Source: Palaemon carinicauda (taxonomy: Eukaryota; Arthropoda; Malacostraca; Decapoda; Palaemonidae). From it: DNA of 64,000 nucleotides. The notes under the pieces are model-generated. The model was not told the DNA's origin. It ran no database searches and saw nothing but the letters and a program-made list of their open reading frames with translations. Positions 1 through 10,142 of this stretch are shown here, piece after piece (position 1 is the stretch's first letter; the number at the start of each line of letters is the position of its first letter). The DNA is taken from the NCBI RefSeq assembly GCF_036898095.1, contig NC_090746.1, positions 103,026,416 to 103,090,415 of the forward strand, written 5' to 3'. The position numbers and the translations under genes are program-made.

Positions 1-35
<35 letters not shown>

Positions 36-458
36 ATATTCCATAATTCTCTGTAATGCTAAAGTGTAGATGTTTATTAGCCTCCCTTGTTGCCAAATGT
101 AAATGTCTAATCCAGTATCAATATTAGTAAGGGAAATAATGTTGTTAGGAGGAATTTGGCAACGCTGCTCATCTGTCACTTGAGTTATTCGTTGTGTGAA
201 ATATAAGCATTTTCATTTTGTTTATAATGTGTCATTTATAAATAATTTTCATAATATTATCGATAATATTTTTCCATTTATATTAAAATGCCAATTTTCA
301 AATAGTTTCTAAAAAAATAGACCTATCGATATGCGGTAAATCGAAGTTACTCATGAGTTATCATCGATCTTAAAGACAAGGGAATAGAGAAGGAAATCCT
401 CCCAATGTCACATATACCCTTCTGGCATGGAAGGAAATGCACATTTCGTTTAAAAGAA

Positions 459-525
<67 letters not shown>

Positions 526-660
526 GATTTCCGAGAGTATCATCTCAGAGTTAAGTGATCAAACGAATAGATTTCTGAACGAAGCTTTCTGGGAAACATT
601 TGAGTCAAATTTGGCGTTTCGTTGTGATTAGATTTTCTCATTTTATTTCGTTTTGTAGAC
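1..660 (+). repeat. F1 repeat, longest copy, with embedded (GA)n and (CT)n
   Basis: Interspersed unit bounded by (GA)n at 1-33 with an internal (CT)n at 462-522. Its 5' part (34-305) is repeated at 10449-10715, its middle (about 320-540) is present inverted at about 4810-4992, and its 3' part (525-660) recurs at 58745-58870. In each copy the microsatellite sits at the same place, so the tracts belong to the repeat. No protein is recognised; the 64-residue frame across 437-631 is mainly a translated CT tract. Confidence 0.7.
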
Positions 661-725
661 GGAGGTTTTAATCCTTACTGAGACATATGAGTGAGGATCT
701 CCTATTTCATTATTTGTTAGAATAG

Positions 726-727
<2 letters not shown>

Positions 728-785
<58 letters not shown>
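728..785 (+). repeat. (CT)n microsatellite
   Basis: Uninterrupted CT tract of about 58 bp just downstream of F1. A CT tract also follows the F1 fragment at 58.9 kb. Confidence 0.95.
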
Positions 786-789
<4 letters not shown>

Positions 790-1027
790 GGGAAATGGAA
801 AAAGATTTCGTGTCATGATTAATTAGGTGCAATGTGTACATTCTTCGAAGTAACTATCCTCACCAAGGGATAGAGGATAGGTATCTAGCCTCACCTCACT
901 CGTGCATTCATAGAGGCCTTATTACTACCTAGCCTTTTGGCTCCTGTCCCTTACACATCACAACTTTGGGAATGTCAGGATTAAAAGCGTTTGAGGAAAG
1001 ACAATTAATTTGAAAGCATTGTTAGTT

Positions 1028-1375
1028 ACCTCCTCCAACGAAGCTGGAAGGAGGTTATGTTTTACCCCCTGTTTATGTGTTTGTAATTTGCATGTGTTTT
1101 TTGTTTGTTTGGTCGTGAACAGTTTCCTGGCCCCAATTTTAAGTGTAGAGTAATGAAACTTACAGGGATTGACCTTTATGTAAAAAGATGGAAATGATTA
1201 AATTTTGGAAGGTCAAGGTCAAGCAAAATGTCCAATTCACGCAATCAGACATAAGTTTGAACATCGTTGTCAAAGAGAATTCATTCTTGGTTCACATTTC
1301 AGTGTATGAACATCCACGCCATTTAATACATGTTAAGGTCAAAGGTCAAGGTCAAGGTCGAGCAAATAATCTATG
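1028..1375 (+). repeat. AGGTCA-rich interspersed repeat, copy 1
   Basis: Starts with an ACGAAG-x-TGGAAGGAGGTTATGTTTT signature and carries AGGTCA half-sites at about 1209-1223 and 1336-1359. Similar copies lie at 3107-3330 and, inverted, at 24420-24680. The 75-residue frame over it shows no recognisable domain. Family name unknown to me. Confidence 0.7.
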
Positions 1376-1443
1376 TCCCACCCAGTCGGTTGTATTCCCT
1401 TCTTCCCTTCCTTAAACTATCCCTCCCAACTGCCATCCTGTCA

Positions 1444-1782
1444 CTTCACTAGACTAACTGCAAGAGAAATAACTGTCTTCTCTGATAATTATGCCAAAAT
1501 TATTCAAATAAGAGAGAAAATTACACAGAAAACAATGTCGTAGGCCTAGTTTTGCCTATCAAATTCATTTACTTTATTCTAATCGAGAGATAGACGTATT
1601 TGGTGTTCGATTGTCTTCATTTCTAACTTTGACTCTGATTAAGTAGTTATCATTGTAAACCTTTTACGGTTATAGGCATGAAATAGGCATGTGCAAATCA
1701 AGTGAATTAGACATAAACAAAATTAAAGCACAAGTTAGTAAAATGAAATTATGATTTACAGATTTGAATATAAATTTTACCA
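1444..1782 (-). repeat. F2 repeat, inverted partial copy
   Basis: The reverse complement matches 8970-9305 over about 330 bp with moderate divergence (shared TAGTTATCATTGTAAA and AAAATTATTCAAA blocks). The third copy is at 60.5-61.2 kb. Confidence 0.65.
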
Positions 1783-1864
1783 ACGAAGCCAAAGTCAAAT
1801 CAAATCGAACGATTGGACTCAGAGACGAACAAGCTTTTGAGTTCGTTCGTCGTGTGCTTTTTTG

Positions 1865-1872
<8 letters not shown>

Positions 1873-1934
<62 letters not shown>
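1873..1934 (+). repeat. (CT)n microsatellite
   Basis: Pure CT tract of 62 bp. Confidence 0.95.
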
Positions 1935-1939
<5 letters not shown>

Positions 1940-1965
1940 TGTTTGATCGACATCTATTTCTCTCT

Positions 1966-2080
1966 GTAGACCTCGTGGCGTAGTGGTAAGCGCACTCAAC
2001 TCGTAAACTGGGTAACCTAAGGTTTAAAGGTTACTCGTGAATGGCAGAGGCCAGGAACAGGACAATGCCCTAGAGACTGA
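1966..2080 (+). repeat. tRNA-like SINE head
   Basis: TGGCGTAGTGG at about 1976-1986 fits the RNA polymerase III A-box consensus TRGCNNAGYGG exactly. About 35 bases downstream GGTTTAAAGGT is a weak B-box (8 of 11). A (CA)n tract follows at 2082-2113. There is no convincing cloverleaf with a proper acceptor stem, so it is called a tRNA-derived SINE head rather than a tRNA gene. Confidence 0.45.

Positions 2081-2081
<1 letters not shown>

Positions 2082-2113
<32 letters not shown>
2082..2113 (+). repeat. (CA)n microsatellite
   Basis: CA tract of 32 bp directly after the tRNA-like segment. Confidence 0.95.
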
Positions 2114-2116
<3 letters not shown>

Positions 2117-2425
2117 TATCATTTCCATTGAAGACGATACCTTAGTGGAGTTAATGTGTTTCCTCAGCTTCTTAAAGTTTTCAGACTTAAAATCTTTGGT
2201 TTAATAATCGATGATTATTCATTTTCTTCATATTTTATTCACTAAAGAATTGTTTAGACGAAACTGTGCCTTTTATACATCAGCTTCTACAACTAGATGG
2301 TTAATTATGTTGAGATTATATTCTAAAGAAATTCTAATTCTTAAAATTATAAGTAAAAAGTGAAAAGTTTAAAAATTCAGAGATCTTTAGATTATGAAAA
2401 GGATAATGGTTGATTATATAATACT

Positions 2426-2461
2426 ATCTTCTTCTTCTTCTTCTTCTTCTTCTTCTTCTTT
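2426..2461 (+). repeat. (CTT)n microsatellite
   Basis: About 12 CTT units. Confidence 0.95.
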
Positions 2462-2539
2462 TGTGATTAGAAAGAAGGAATGAATTTGAAAAGCTCAAAT
2501 TAATGATACAAAAATGATGTCATGTAGGCCTACTCACTC

Positions 2540-2540
<1 letters not shown>

Positions 2541-2571
<31 letters not shown>

Positions 2572-2690
2572 GCCAAACTACAACCCTAATTGGAAAAGCA
2601 AGATGCTCTAAGCCCAAGGGCTCCAACAGGGAAAAATAGCCCAGTGAGGAGAGGAAACAAGGAAATAGATGGTAATAATAATAATTGGAA
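2541..2690 (-). repeat. SINE-A fragment with (AAT)n tail
   Basis: (ATT)n at 2541-2570 followed by the family A end (complement of TTGTAGCTTAGC ... GGGCTATTTTCCCTGTTGG). The element's sense strand is minus, with the AAT run as its 3' tail. Confidence 0.8.
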
Positions 2691-2784
2691 AACTATAAAA
2701 TGAATAATTTTGAAAATAAATACATCTGATTTCGAAATAAAAATAAAAATTGAGGTTAAACTTTTGGAATACGAATTATGGTCA

Positions 2785-2786
<2 letters not shown>

Positions 2787-2853
<67 letters not shown>
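2787..2853 (+). repeat. (CT)n microsatellite
   Basis: Pure CT tract of about 67 bp, abutting the palindrome at 2854-2898. Confidence 0.95.
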
Positions 2854-2857
<4 letters not shown>

Positions 2858-2898
2858 GGACAAAATAGTTTTATTTAATAAAACTATTTTGTCCCAAA
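2854..2898. repeat. 45-bp perfect palindrome
   Basis: Two 22-bp arms (TTTGGGACAAAATAG... and its exact complement) around a single central T at 2876. AT-rich core with GGGAC/GTCCC near the stem base. No gene nearby. Confidence 0.95.
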
Positions 2899-2989
2899 AT
2901 GGCGCTTGGCATGTTTCTCGACTGAAAGAATCATATAGAAAATATCTATTTTAATGTTACTCTTCTTAAAATACTTAATTTTTCCTTGT

Positions 2990-3072
2990 TTCTTTTCCTC
3001 ACTAAGCTGTTTTCCCTGTTGGAGCTCCTGCGCTTATAGCATCCTGGTTTCCCAACTAGGTTTATACCTTAA
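2990..3072 (+). repeat. SINE-A 3' fragment
   Basis: GCTGTTTTCCCTGTTGGAG and TTATAGCATCCTGG blocks of family A, without the AAT tail. Confidence 0.7.
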
Positions 3073-3078
3073 CAAATA

Positions 3079-3079
<1 letters not shown>

Positions 3080-3111
<32 letters not shown>
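3080..3111 (+). repeat. (TA)n-(TG)n compound microsatellite
   Basis: About 19 bp TA followed by 13 bp TG. Confidence 0.9.
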
Positions 3112-3112
<1 letters not shown>

Positions 3113-3330
3113 ACCAACGAAGTTGGAAGGAGGTTATGTTTTCAACCCCTGTGTGTGTGTGTGTGTTTGTTTGTGAACAACTTCCTGATCACATTTTAAT
3201 CATAGAGTAATGAAACTATCAGGGATTAACTGTTACGTAAAAAGCTGGAAACAATTAAGTTTTGGAAGGTCAAGGTCAAAGGTCAAGGTCACGGTCAAGT
3301 AATAGACCGAGAAATAAGCTGCCGCAGCGG
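3107..3330 (+). repeat. AGGTCA-rich interspersed repeat, copy 2
   Basis: Same start signature as copy 1. Four AGGTCA half-sites at 3267-3272, 3273-3278, 3280-3285 and 3286-3291. It ends with CCGCAGCGGAGGTCTGTGCTC. Confidence 0.7.
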
Positions 3331-3411
3331 AGGTCTGTGCTCTTCTAAGTGACCCTCAATTATTTATATATGTTACAGTCCGATAGTTTTAAATAATATT
3401 TAAATACTGCT

Positions 3412-3515
3412 TTCCTCACTGGGCTATTTTTTCCCTGTTGGAGCCCTTGGGCTTATAGCATCTTGCTATTCCAATGAGGGTTGTAGCTTGGCTAGTAATA
3501 ATAATAATTTAAGGG
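3412..3515 (+). repeat. SINE-A 3' fragment with short AAT tail
   Basis: GGGCTATTTTTTCCCTGTTGG, then GGGCTTATAGCATCTTGC and TTGTAGCTTGGCTAG, then ATAATAATA. Confidence 0.8.
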
Positions 3516-3710
3516 TAGAAGGCTTTACTAAAGTCTATAACAGCTACTATCAGGAGTTTCTTCTTATTTCTATAGGTCACGTGATCTCCTCTACACAGTA
3601 CTGTAGTAGAAAAAGATTGTCTTCTCTTCTACACTCTCATTATCTTCCTCATTTGGGAGTCAAAACAGAAAGAAATATAAGAATTTATGTGATACAAGTC
3701 TAAAAACTAT

Positions 3711-3790
3711 ATTATTATTATTATTATTATTATTATCATCAAATGGCAGGACAGGTTTAGAAATGAAACTATAATGCAAATTTATTTCTG
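3711..3790 (+). repeat. (ATT)n plus a scrap of LINE-L
   Basis: (ATT)n at 3711-3737, then a 40-bp match (ATGGCAGGACAGG...AGAAATGAAACTATAA) to the LINE-L segment at 11798-11830. Confidence 0.6.
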
Positions 3791-3824
3791 AAATTATTCA
3801 GGGATTCTATTGAAGAATGAAAAA

Positions 3825-3880
3825 AGTCCTGCGCCAAAATGTCCTGCGCCAGAAAGTCTAGGACAAAAAGTCCTAGACCG
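3825..3880 (+). repeat. short direct and inverted repeats (TCCTGCGCCA)
   Basis: TCCTGCGCCA occurs twice 17 bp apart, followed by a 9-bp stem (GTCTAGGAC/GTCCTAGAC) around AAAAA at 3856-3878. Purpose unknown. Confidence 0.6.
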
Positions 3881-3905
3881 GACTGATAGGCTCCCCCAGA
3901 CGCCG

Positions 3906-3922
3906 CCCCCCCCCCCACCCCC
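3906..3922 (+). repeat. poly-C run
   Basis: C11, A, C5 on the plus strand. Confidence 0.9.
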
Positions 3923-4224
3923 TCTTAGCTCACACGGATGGTAGGGTTACAGAGACCAAAGAACTTACGAGTTTGAGGGCGACTCGAACTTCCCCCTGGT
4001 AATCACCAGGCAGGAACGTTACCAATAAGCAGCAACAAAATTCTATTAATATGACTAGATCTGAGAGTAGTGAGAATAGTGAGATATTTGGAGCTGCTTC
4101 AAAGCTGCCAGATATTGCATACAGGGTTAATGAGATGTTTAGTTCTTTTTTTTTTTCTTTTAAACAAGTAAACAACAAGTTTCTGTATGATGAAAGATTT
4201 AATTTTATGTTATCATTGTTCCTA

Positions 4225-4312
4225 AACTTCTCTTGTAATTTTTCCTTATTTCCTTTCCTCGCTGGGCTATTTTCCCTGTTGGAGTCCTTGTGCTTATAGC
4301 ATCATAAAACAT
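4225..4312 (+). repeat. SINE-A 3' fragment
   Basis: TTTCCTTTCCTCGCTGGGC and GGAGTCCTTGTGCTTATAG blocks. It stops before the AAT tail. Confidence 0.7.
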
Positions 4313-4686
4313 CCGTGGAGGTCCTGTAGAGAGTAGGGTTTCCCTGCTGTACAGGACTAGATAAGCAGACCTTAAATTAAAAAGTTAGTAAACCAAGATG
4401 GCCACCAGCTGACCGAACGCAAGCTACGATGAAGTGGTCTACCATCTATTATTTATAAGAAGCCTATGGTCTTCCTCCACAAACCAACACGAAAAGAAAG
4501 GAATGAAGTAATTGAGCTACAACGACCATACGAGGAAGATCCGAAGAAAATTGTAGGATTATTTTATTTAGTGAAACAAATATAGAAAAGAAAAAGAAGT
4601 ATTAAACCTGATGTGAAGGAAAAGACAAAACAGTAAAAGAAGATAAACTTTAGAGGCGCCGTTGCAAAGGCTATGTCTTACCCCCT

Positions 4687-4712
4687 GAACCAGAACCAGA
4701 ACCAGAACCAGA
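4687..4712 (+). repeat. (GAACCA)n hexamer repeat
   Basis: Four tandem GAACCA units. Confidence 0.85.
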
Positions 4713-4809
4713 GACCACCTAGAGATGTGGATACTTTCAATCCACAAAAAGGGAAATAAAATGGAACTAGAAAATAAAAGAGGCTTATTTATCACAAGCA
4801 TTTGTTCAT

Positions 4810-4990
4810 GAAACTCCGAGAAGAGAGAGAGAGAGAAAGAGGGAGAGAGAGACGCTCTATGGTAACTTGCTCGTTTCCTTCAAGGCCAGAAGGGCGTATG
4901 TGACAGTGGAAGGATTTCCTTCTCTATTCCCTTGTCTTTAAGGTCGATGATAACTCATAAGTAGCTTCGATTTACCACATATCAATAGGT

Positions 4991-5040
<50 letters not shown>
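4810..5040 (-). repeat. F1 repeat, inverted middle segment
   Basis: The reverse complement of 4873-4992 matches 320-440 (GGTAAATCGAAG, GAGTTATCATCGA, AGACAAGGGAATAGAGAAGG). It is flanked by an interrupted GA tract at 4822-4851, which corresponds to the CT tract at 462-522, and by (CT)n at 4993-5040. Confidence 0.7.
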
Positions 5041-5043
<3 letters not shown>

Positions 5044-5670
5044 TTATTCAATGTTTTATTCGTTTATATTATTAGCTGTTGTCGATTCCAAAATAGTCAT
5101 AAACCGAAATTTCCCGCCTTTACTTCCCATCAACCTCTCGCCGAGTCGATTGGCTTTGACTTCGACTTCATTTTAAAAAATTCCAACTTATGTAAGTAAC
5201 GAATACAATACAAGGTAATTCCAGAATTATTTATATATTACGTGTAGGTAAAACCTATTAATTTTCGGCTAATGTTGCCCCAAGAAAAGAGTGATATAAT
5301 AGCTGCTTATGTTAAATTGAAGTCAAAGTCTCAGTCATGCGAACTTGAAAGCCTTTATGAACTCAAAGTTCACGTGATCTCTGCTGTCAACATGTTACTC
5401 AGATTCTTCTGAGTCTCGGAATCATTTGTCTGAAATCTGGTTTGATAATTTAATTGCTGTAAACGTCGTGCAAGCAATTGAAAGAGTCTCTGTTGCTTGG
5501 AAATACCAGCTAATCTCAAGATTGCATTTAAATAATCAGTAGTCTCACTTATGAACCACCGCCTTGCTACGGACTAGACTCCTTGCACCGTCGCCAACAC
5601 CTTTGGACACACACTATTTCATTTATCTATTAGTTTACCTTTGAAAGCTGGAAACAACAAGTAAAGCTGT

Positions 5671-5674
<4 letters not shown>
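5041..5674. other. unassigned unique sequence
   Basis: No open frame of note, repeat or RNA signal recognised. Confidence 0.5.

Positions 5675-5739
<65 letters not shown>
5675..5739 (+). repeat. (GA)n microsatellite
   Basis: Pure GA tract of 65 bp. Confidence 0.95.
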
Positions 5740-5740
<1 letters not shown>

Positions 5741-6041
5741 ATTCTTCTCCCAAGTTATAGCGAGCATATTATGTCCAGCCTCTTCCATCATTCATGATAG
5801 ATTTTGTTATCGAGTCCGAATGTATTTTATATGTTAATATACACTTTCCCAACTGCAACAGTATCAAAAACTGTCTCAGTCAAACTTTTTAGACTGTCAA
5901 ACTGCGAGCAGTGACAGTCCTGGCAGACAGCTTGCTGAGAGAGTGGTCGGTCAGTCACTATGTTAGCCACTAGCGAGACTCGGACTCAGCTATCTGCAAT
6001 CAGGGACTCGCTCACACACAAACACACAAAGTATAATATGC

Positions 6042-6045
<4 letters not shown>

Positions 6046-6086
<41 letters not shown>
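6046..6086 (+). repeat. (GA)n microsatellite
   Basis: GA tract of about 40 bp directly before an F4 copy. Confidence 0.95.
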
Positions 6087-6087
<1 letters not shown>

Positions 6088-6265
6088 GAATCGACATGAT
6101 CAGCCCATACGAGATTGATTTGCTGTGAGCGAGCAGACTAAAGTCTCCCACCATCACTAATCCGCACTGGCCAGCGGGTGATGAAAACTGGCCAAACCCA
6201 AGATAGGAATAAGGACATGTCTGAGGTCTTTGTCCTTTACTGGATTAGAAACGGCTGCATTTGAT
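6087..6265 (+). repeat. F4 repeat, copy 1
   Basis: Shares GCTGTGAGCGAGCAGACTAA, AGTCTCCCACCATCAC and GATGAAAACTGGCCAAAC with 7745-7880 and, inverted, with 8262-8460. Non-coding. SINE-A has inserted at its end. Confidence 0.7.
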
Positions 6266-6270
6266 GTTGA

Positions 6271-6427
6271 TATTATTATTATTATTATTATTATTATTAT
6301 CATTATTATTAAATGCTAAGCTACAACACTGGTTGAAAAAGCAAGATGCTATAAGCCCAAGGGCTCCAACTGGGAAAAATAGCTCAGTGAGGAAAGGAAA
6401 TAAGGAGATAAATAAATGATATAAGAA

Positions 6428-6459
<32 letters not shown>
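6271..6459 (-). repeat. SINE-A fragment between two (ATT)n tracts
   Basis: (ATT)n at 6271-6310 and 6427-6459 bracket a family A 3' segment. F4 sequence continues at 6460-6530 (ATTGGCCAAACACCAGATG), so the SINE interrupts an F4 copy. Confidence 0.75.
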
Positions 6460-6530
6460 GAAAATTGGCCAAACACCAGATGCGACTCAAGTCATGTCTG
6501 AGGCCTTAGTCCTGCAGTGGACTGCATTTG
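6460..6530 (+). repeat. F4 repeat, continuation after SINE-A
   Basis: Matches the 3' part of F4 copy 1, ending TGGACTGCATTTG where copy 1 has AACGGCTGCATTTG. Confidence 0.6.
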
Positions 6531-6745
6531 TTATCCACTAATGGCCAATTATCATATCCTGCAACTTGGCGCCTAAAACCTCTAATTCATTCCAAAGGGC
6601 GAAGCAATATGAAACTATCGCTCAATTCAGAGGAAAATTACTTATTTCATTGAACGAAATAGTGGGGAAATATCGCTCAACTCCGGGGAAGAACATAGAG
6701 AGGCCCCAGATCGAATGCTTTGGAAATAACAGGTTATTTTGAGAG
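6531..6745 (-). repeat. F2 repeat 5' part, inverted
   Basis: The reverse complement contains TTGCAGGATATGA, GGCGCCAAG and GAGCGATAGTTTCATATTG as in F2 at 8720-8870. Confidence 0.6.
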
Positions 6746-6781
6746 AAAATCGAACCGAAATCACTTGGGATTTTTTCATTC

Positions 6782-6829
<48 letters not shown>
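6782..6829 (+). repeat. (AAT)n microsatellite
   Basis: About 16 AAT units. Confidence 0.95.
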
Positions 6830-6933
6830 TTACTTGATTATAATGTCACTCCAAGGACTGCACATTTCTTAGTTAAGAGGAATAATGAGTCACATATAAA
6901 TGGAAGGTGTTCAACAACCTCTTTGAATCTGAA

Positions 6934-6937
<4 letters not shown>

Positions 6938-6965
<28 letters not shown>
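6938..6965 (+). repeat. (GT)n microsatellite
   Basis: 28 bp GT tract. Confidence 0.95.
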
Positions 6966-7034
6966 AACACGTTTGTACAAATTGGTCTAACCTACATATT
7001 CATTAGGTTTCCCTTTCCTCTTCAAATAATTTCG

Positions 7035-7600
7035 TTCAGTTGAACGTGATGTACAGTGCCACATAGCTAGAAACTCTCAATCAATACATCGAAGTTGAAC
7101 AAATAAAAATGTCAATGTAAAATCTTAAAGAGGATTTGCCGGACAGCCTTTGAAATTCGAAATGGTCTACACACACACACACACGAAAACGTTGGCCTAC
7201 ACTTAATATCTCGTTTAAAACCTATTACAAGTTATACATAATGAATCCAAGATTATGCAATATGTGTAATGTATCATAATTGGTATCACAATAAAACAGG
7301 ACATTCACACGTCCGACAATAAGTACAGATTGACCGCTGAAATTGAAACGCCATCAACCGTCATCGGTTCAAACTGCACCCCCCCCCCCCCCACCCCCAG
7401 GACCCCCCCACCTCAACCACACACGTACCGCCATGCAACTTCCCGCCAATTTCCTAGACTATATTTGGTCCCTCCAACTTTTTCTCCAATCTCAGATCAT
7501 ATTTATTCGTATTTGCTTCTTATCACTTTATATCAAACGTTCCTCATCTAATTCTCTTACTAGTAAAGCTATCCTAAGTTCTACTTAAGATATATTTTAA
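7035..7600 (+). repeat. F3 repeat, uninterrupted copy (hAT empty site)
   Basis: About 560 bp matching 15670-16067 plus 17755-17830. It includes a short CA tract and a poly-C run at 7379-7392. At about 7455-7465 it reads through the point where the second copy carries a hAT transposon, so it shows the pre-insertion state. Confidence 0.8.
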
Positions 7601-7635
7601 TTAGTTCTTTTCCTTTTCAACCATGTCTAAACATT

Positions 7636-7638
<3 letters not shown>

Positions 7639-7708
<70 letters not shown>
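7639..7708 (+). repeat. (CT)n microsatellite
   Basis: Pure CT tract of about 70 bp. Confidence 0.95.
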
Positions 7709-7711
<3 letters not shown>

Positions 7712-7744
7712 GTGGTTAGAGGGTGTTTTTGTATCATGATCAGC

Positions 7745-7880
7745 AACTCTATTATAGTCAGGGACATTCATACTAGGTTGGTTTGCTGTGAGCGATCAGA
7801 CTAAAGTCTCCCACCATCACCAATCGGCAGTTGGCCAGCGTGGTGATGAAACCTGGCCAAACTCCAGATGAAACGACTAA
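7745..7880 (+). repeat. F4 repeat, copy 2
   Basis: GCTGTGAGCGATCAGACTAA and AGTCTCCCACCATCACCAAT shared with copy 1. Confidence 0.7.
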
Positions 7881-8046
7881 TGGCAGCACTGCCCAATAAC
7901 GTCTCTTTGAAATACCTTCATAAGAATTTGATAAAATTGTCAGACAAATATTGGAGTATTTACTCGAATACAATTTACAAATACATTAATACATTGAAAA
8001 AGAAATTGGCTTAATACACCTTTGTACATGAAATAGAATGTGCTTG

Positions 8047-8048
<2 letters not shown>

Positions 8049-8106
<58 letters not shown>
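8049..8106 (+). repeat. (GA)n microsatellite
   Basis: Pure GA tract of 58 bp. Confidence 0.95.
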
Positions 8107-8109
<3 letters not shown>

Positions 8110-8261
8110 TCTGGTCGGTTCTACTGACAGTTTCATGAAGTAGCAAAAATGCTGTTTTTAATTCTAGACCGAGACTGTGGCAGACGCTATGATTTAATAT
8201 AATATATAGATATAGATAGATAGATAAATAGATATAATACAGCAACAACAACAAAAACAAA

Positions 8262-8460
8262 TGCAGCCGTTTCTAGTATATTGCTTAAAAAATGCCTCAG
8301 ACATGTTCTTATTCATGTCTGGGGTTTGGCCAGTTTTCATCAAAACGCTAGCCACTGTGGATAGGTGATGGTGGGAGATTTTTGTGTGATCACTCACAGC
8401 AAACCGACCTAGTGTGAGTGGCTCTGACTAGTACAGCTTTGTTGATCATGGTGATACACA
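8262..8460 (-). repeat. F4 repeat, inverted copy
   Basis: The reverse complement carries GTTTGCTGTGAGTGATCAC, CTCCCACCATCACC and the ACATGTCTGAGGC block. Confidence 0.7.
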
Positions 8461-8524
8461 AACTATTTCACCATATTACGGTATTCCCACTCAGAGAAGG
8501 TATACACAAAAACGGCTAGATTTG

Positions 8525-8590
<66 letters not shown>
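8525..8590 (+). repeat. (TA)n microsatellite
   Basis: TA tract of 66 bp separating F4 from LINE-R. Confidence 0.95.
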
Positions 8591-8592
<2 letters not shown>

Positions 8593-8712
8593 AGGCACAG
8601 CTCACCCTCCCACATTATCCACCATAGCTGAAGCTTCATAACGCTGAATCCCCTACTGCTGCTACCTCCGCGGTCATCTAAGGCACCGGAGGAAGCAGCA
8701 GGGCCTATCGGA
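8593..8712 (-). repeat. LINE-R 3' UTR fragment
   Basis: Matches 13838-13962 (GATGAAGCTTCATA, CCCCTACTGCTGCTACCTCC, GCACCGGAGGAAGCAGCAGG). No coding part remains. Confidence 0.75.
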
Positions 8713-8714
8713 AC

Positions 8715-8884
8715 TGCGTTGAGTTGAACGATATTTTCATATCATTTCGCCCAATGAAACAAGACATTTTCTTCTGAATTGAGCGATAGTTTCATATTAC
8801 TTTGCCCTTTTGAAAGAGTTGGAGGTTTCAGGAAAGATTTTGGCGCCAAATTGCAGGATTTGAAAATTGTTTGTTAGTGGATGT

Positions 8885-8965
<81 letters not shown>

Positions 8966-9385
8966 TTTAATTCTGTTAATCATAACTTTATTTGAGGAAT
9001 TTATGCTTTGTTTTAGTGTAGGCCTAAGTGACGTGATTTGTAGATGCGTAGGCCCTATTCCATGCCTAAAACCGTAAAACCTTTACAATGATAACTACTT
9101 ATGCGAAGTGGAAGTTAGAATAAAAGACATTCGAACACGAGATACGTCTTCTCCCGATTAGGATAAAGTGAATGAATTTGATACGTAAAACTCGGCCTAC
9201 GCCATTGTTTTCTATGTAGGTTTTCTCTATTGTTTGAATAATTTTGGCTTAATTACCGAGAAGATAATTATTTTTTTTTTTTTGCAGTTAGTCTAGTAAA
9301 ATGGGATAGTACTAACATCTACGGCTCGTTGCAATGAGCAGCTTGCTTGGTATGGTAAATATGTGTGCGTGTGTGTGTATGTTTG
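8715..9385 (+). repeat. F2 repeat, copy 1 with internal (TA)n
   Basis: About 670 bp matching 60505-61220 along its length (TTTTGGCGCCAAATTGCAGG, GTGTAGGCCTAAGTGACGTG, CTACGCCATTGTTTTCTATG). A (TA)n tract at 8887-8961 lies where the other copy has a (TA)n-(GT)n tract. Ends near a GT-rich segment. No open frame. Confidence 0.85.
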
Positions 9386-9735
9386 TACAATGCTAGTACC
9401 TTTAACATGTGAGATTTCTAGACGTAAATAAGTCTATTTGAAAATATATTTGTTTGAAAATTTGCCTTTTATTTTATTTCATAATAGTTATCATCAATAT
9501 GAAATAAAATAGTTTTTATTACCAATGAAATCAAATAGATCGTATTCCTGTCTCCTGAAAGTGTTAGATCCTACCAACTAGTACCAAGTTAATAAACGAA
9601 GGTATATTTATAACAAGTTTCTCTACAATCATTAATGGAAATCTTGGAAACCCACACTAAAACCTCGTAAAAAAATGGCCGTAAAACCCTTTTTATTTAC
9701 ATAAGCGGTTGACGAGAGCGGCTGGCACACCCAAC
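9386..9735. other. unassigned sequence
   Basis: AT-rich; nothing recognised. Confidence 0.5.
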
Positions 9736-9980
9736 CCTTCAACCCTTCCCTCCGCTTTATTGCATAACACCCTTTCGCTCATTTTCACTCTTCTTTCGCA
9801 AATTTATCCATTCGTTACATTCCTTTATTGTCCCTATATCTCTCCCTACACTGCATTTCCCCCCTTCCTTCCTACATTACAACCCCCTACATTTTCAGCT
9901 ATTCGATCTTGTCTTATTACCCCTCTCTCTCTCTCTGCCTCTAAAACCGTTGGATTGTTGCTAACCGCCATGGCTGCTCC
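9736..9980 (+). repeat. F5 repeat, copy 1
   Basis: Shares ATTGCATAACACCCTTTCGC, CACTCTTCTTTCG and ATCTCTCCCTACACTG with 21205-21445. The 147-residue frame across it is interrupted in the other copy and looks non-coding. Confidence 0.75.
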
Positions 9981-10082
9981 CTCACACATATCATGCACTG
10001 TGTCCTCTCTTCCTTCTCTCGAAGATTCTAGAAGCTTCTGTCGCGTTCCCCCTCTCGTCCCCCATACCTCCCCTACCCTACT

Positions 10083-10085
<3 letters not shown>

Positions 10086-10140
<55 letters not shown>
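10086..10140 (+). repeat. (GA)n microsatellite
   Basis: Pure GA tract of 55 bp. Confidence 0.95.

Positions 10141-10142
<2 letters not shown>

Noticed and set aside
1966..2040. Functional tRNA gene
   Set aside because: The A-box is perfect but the B-box is poor and no acceptor stem forms; better explained as a SINE head.
6245..6490. 81-codon Asn-repeat frame
   Set aside because: Asn runs come from (ATT)n on the complementary strand around a SINE-A fragment.
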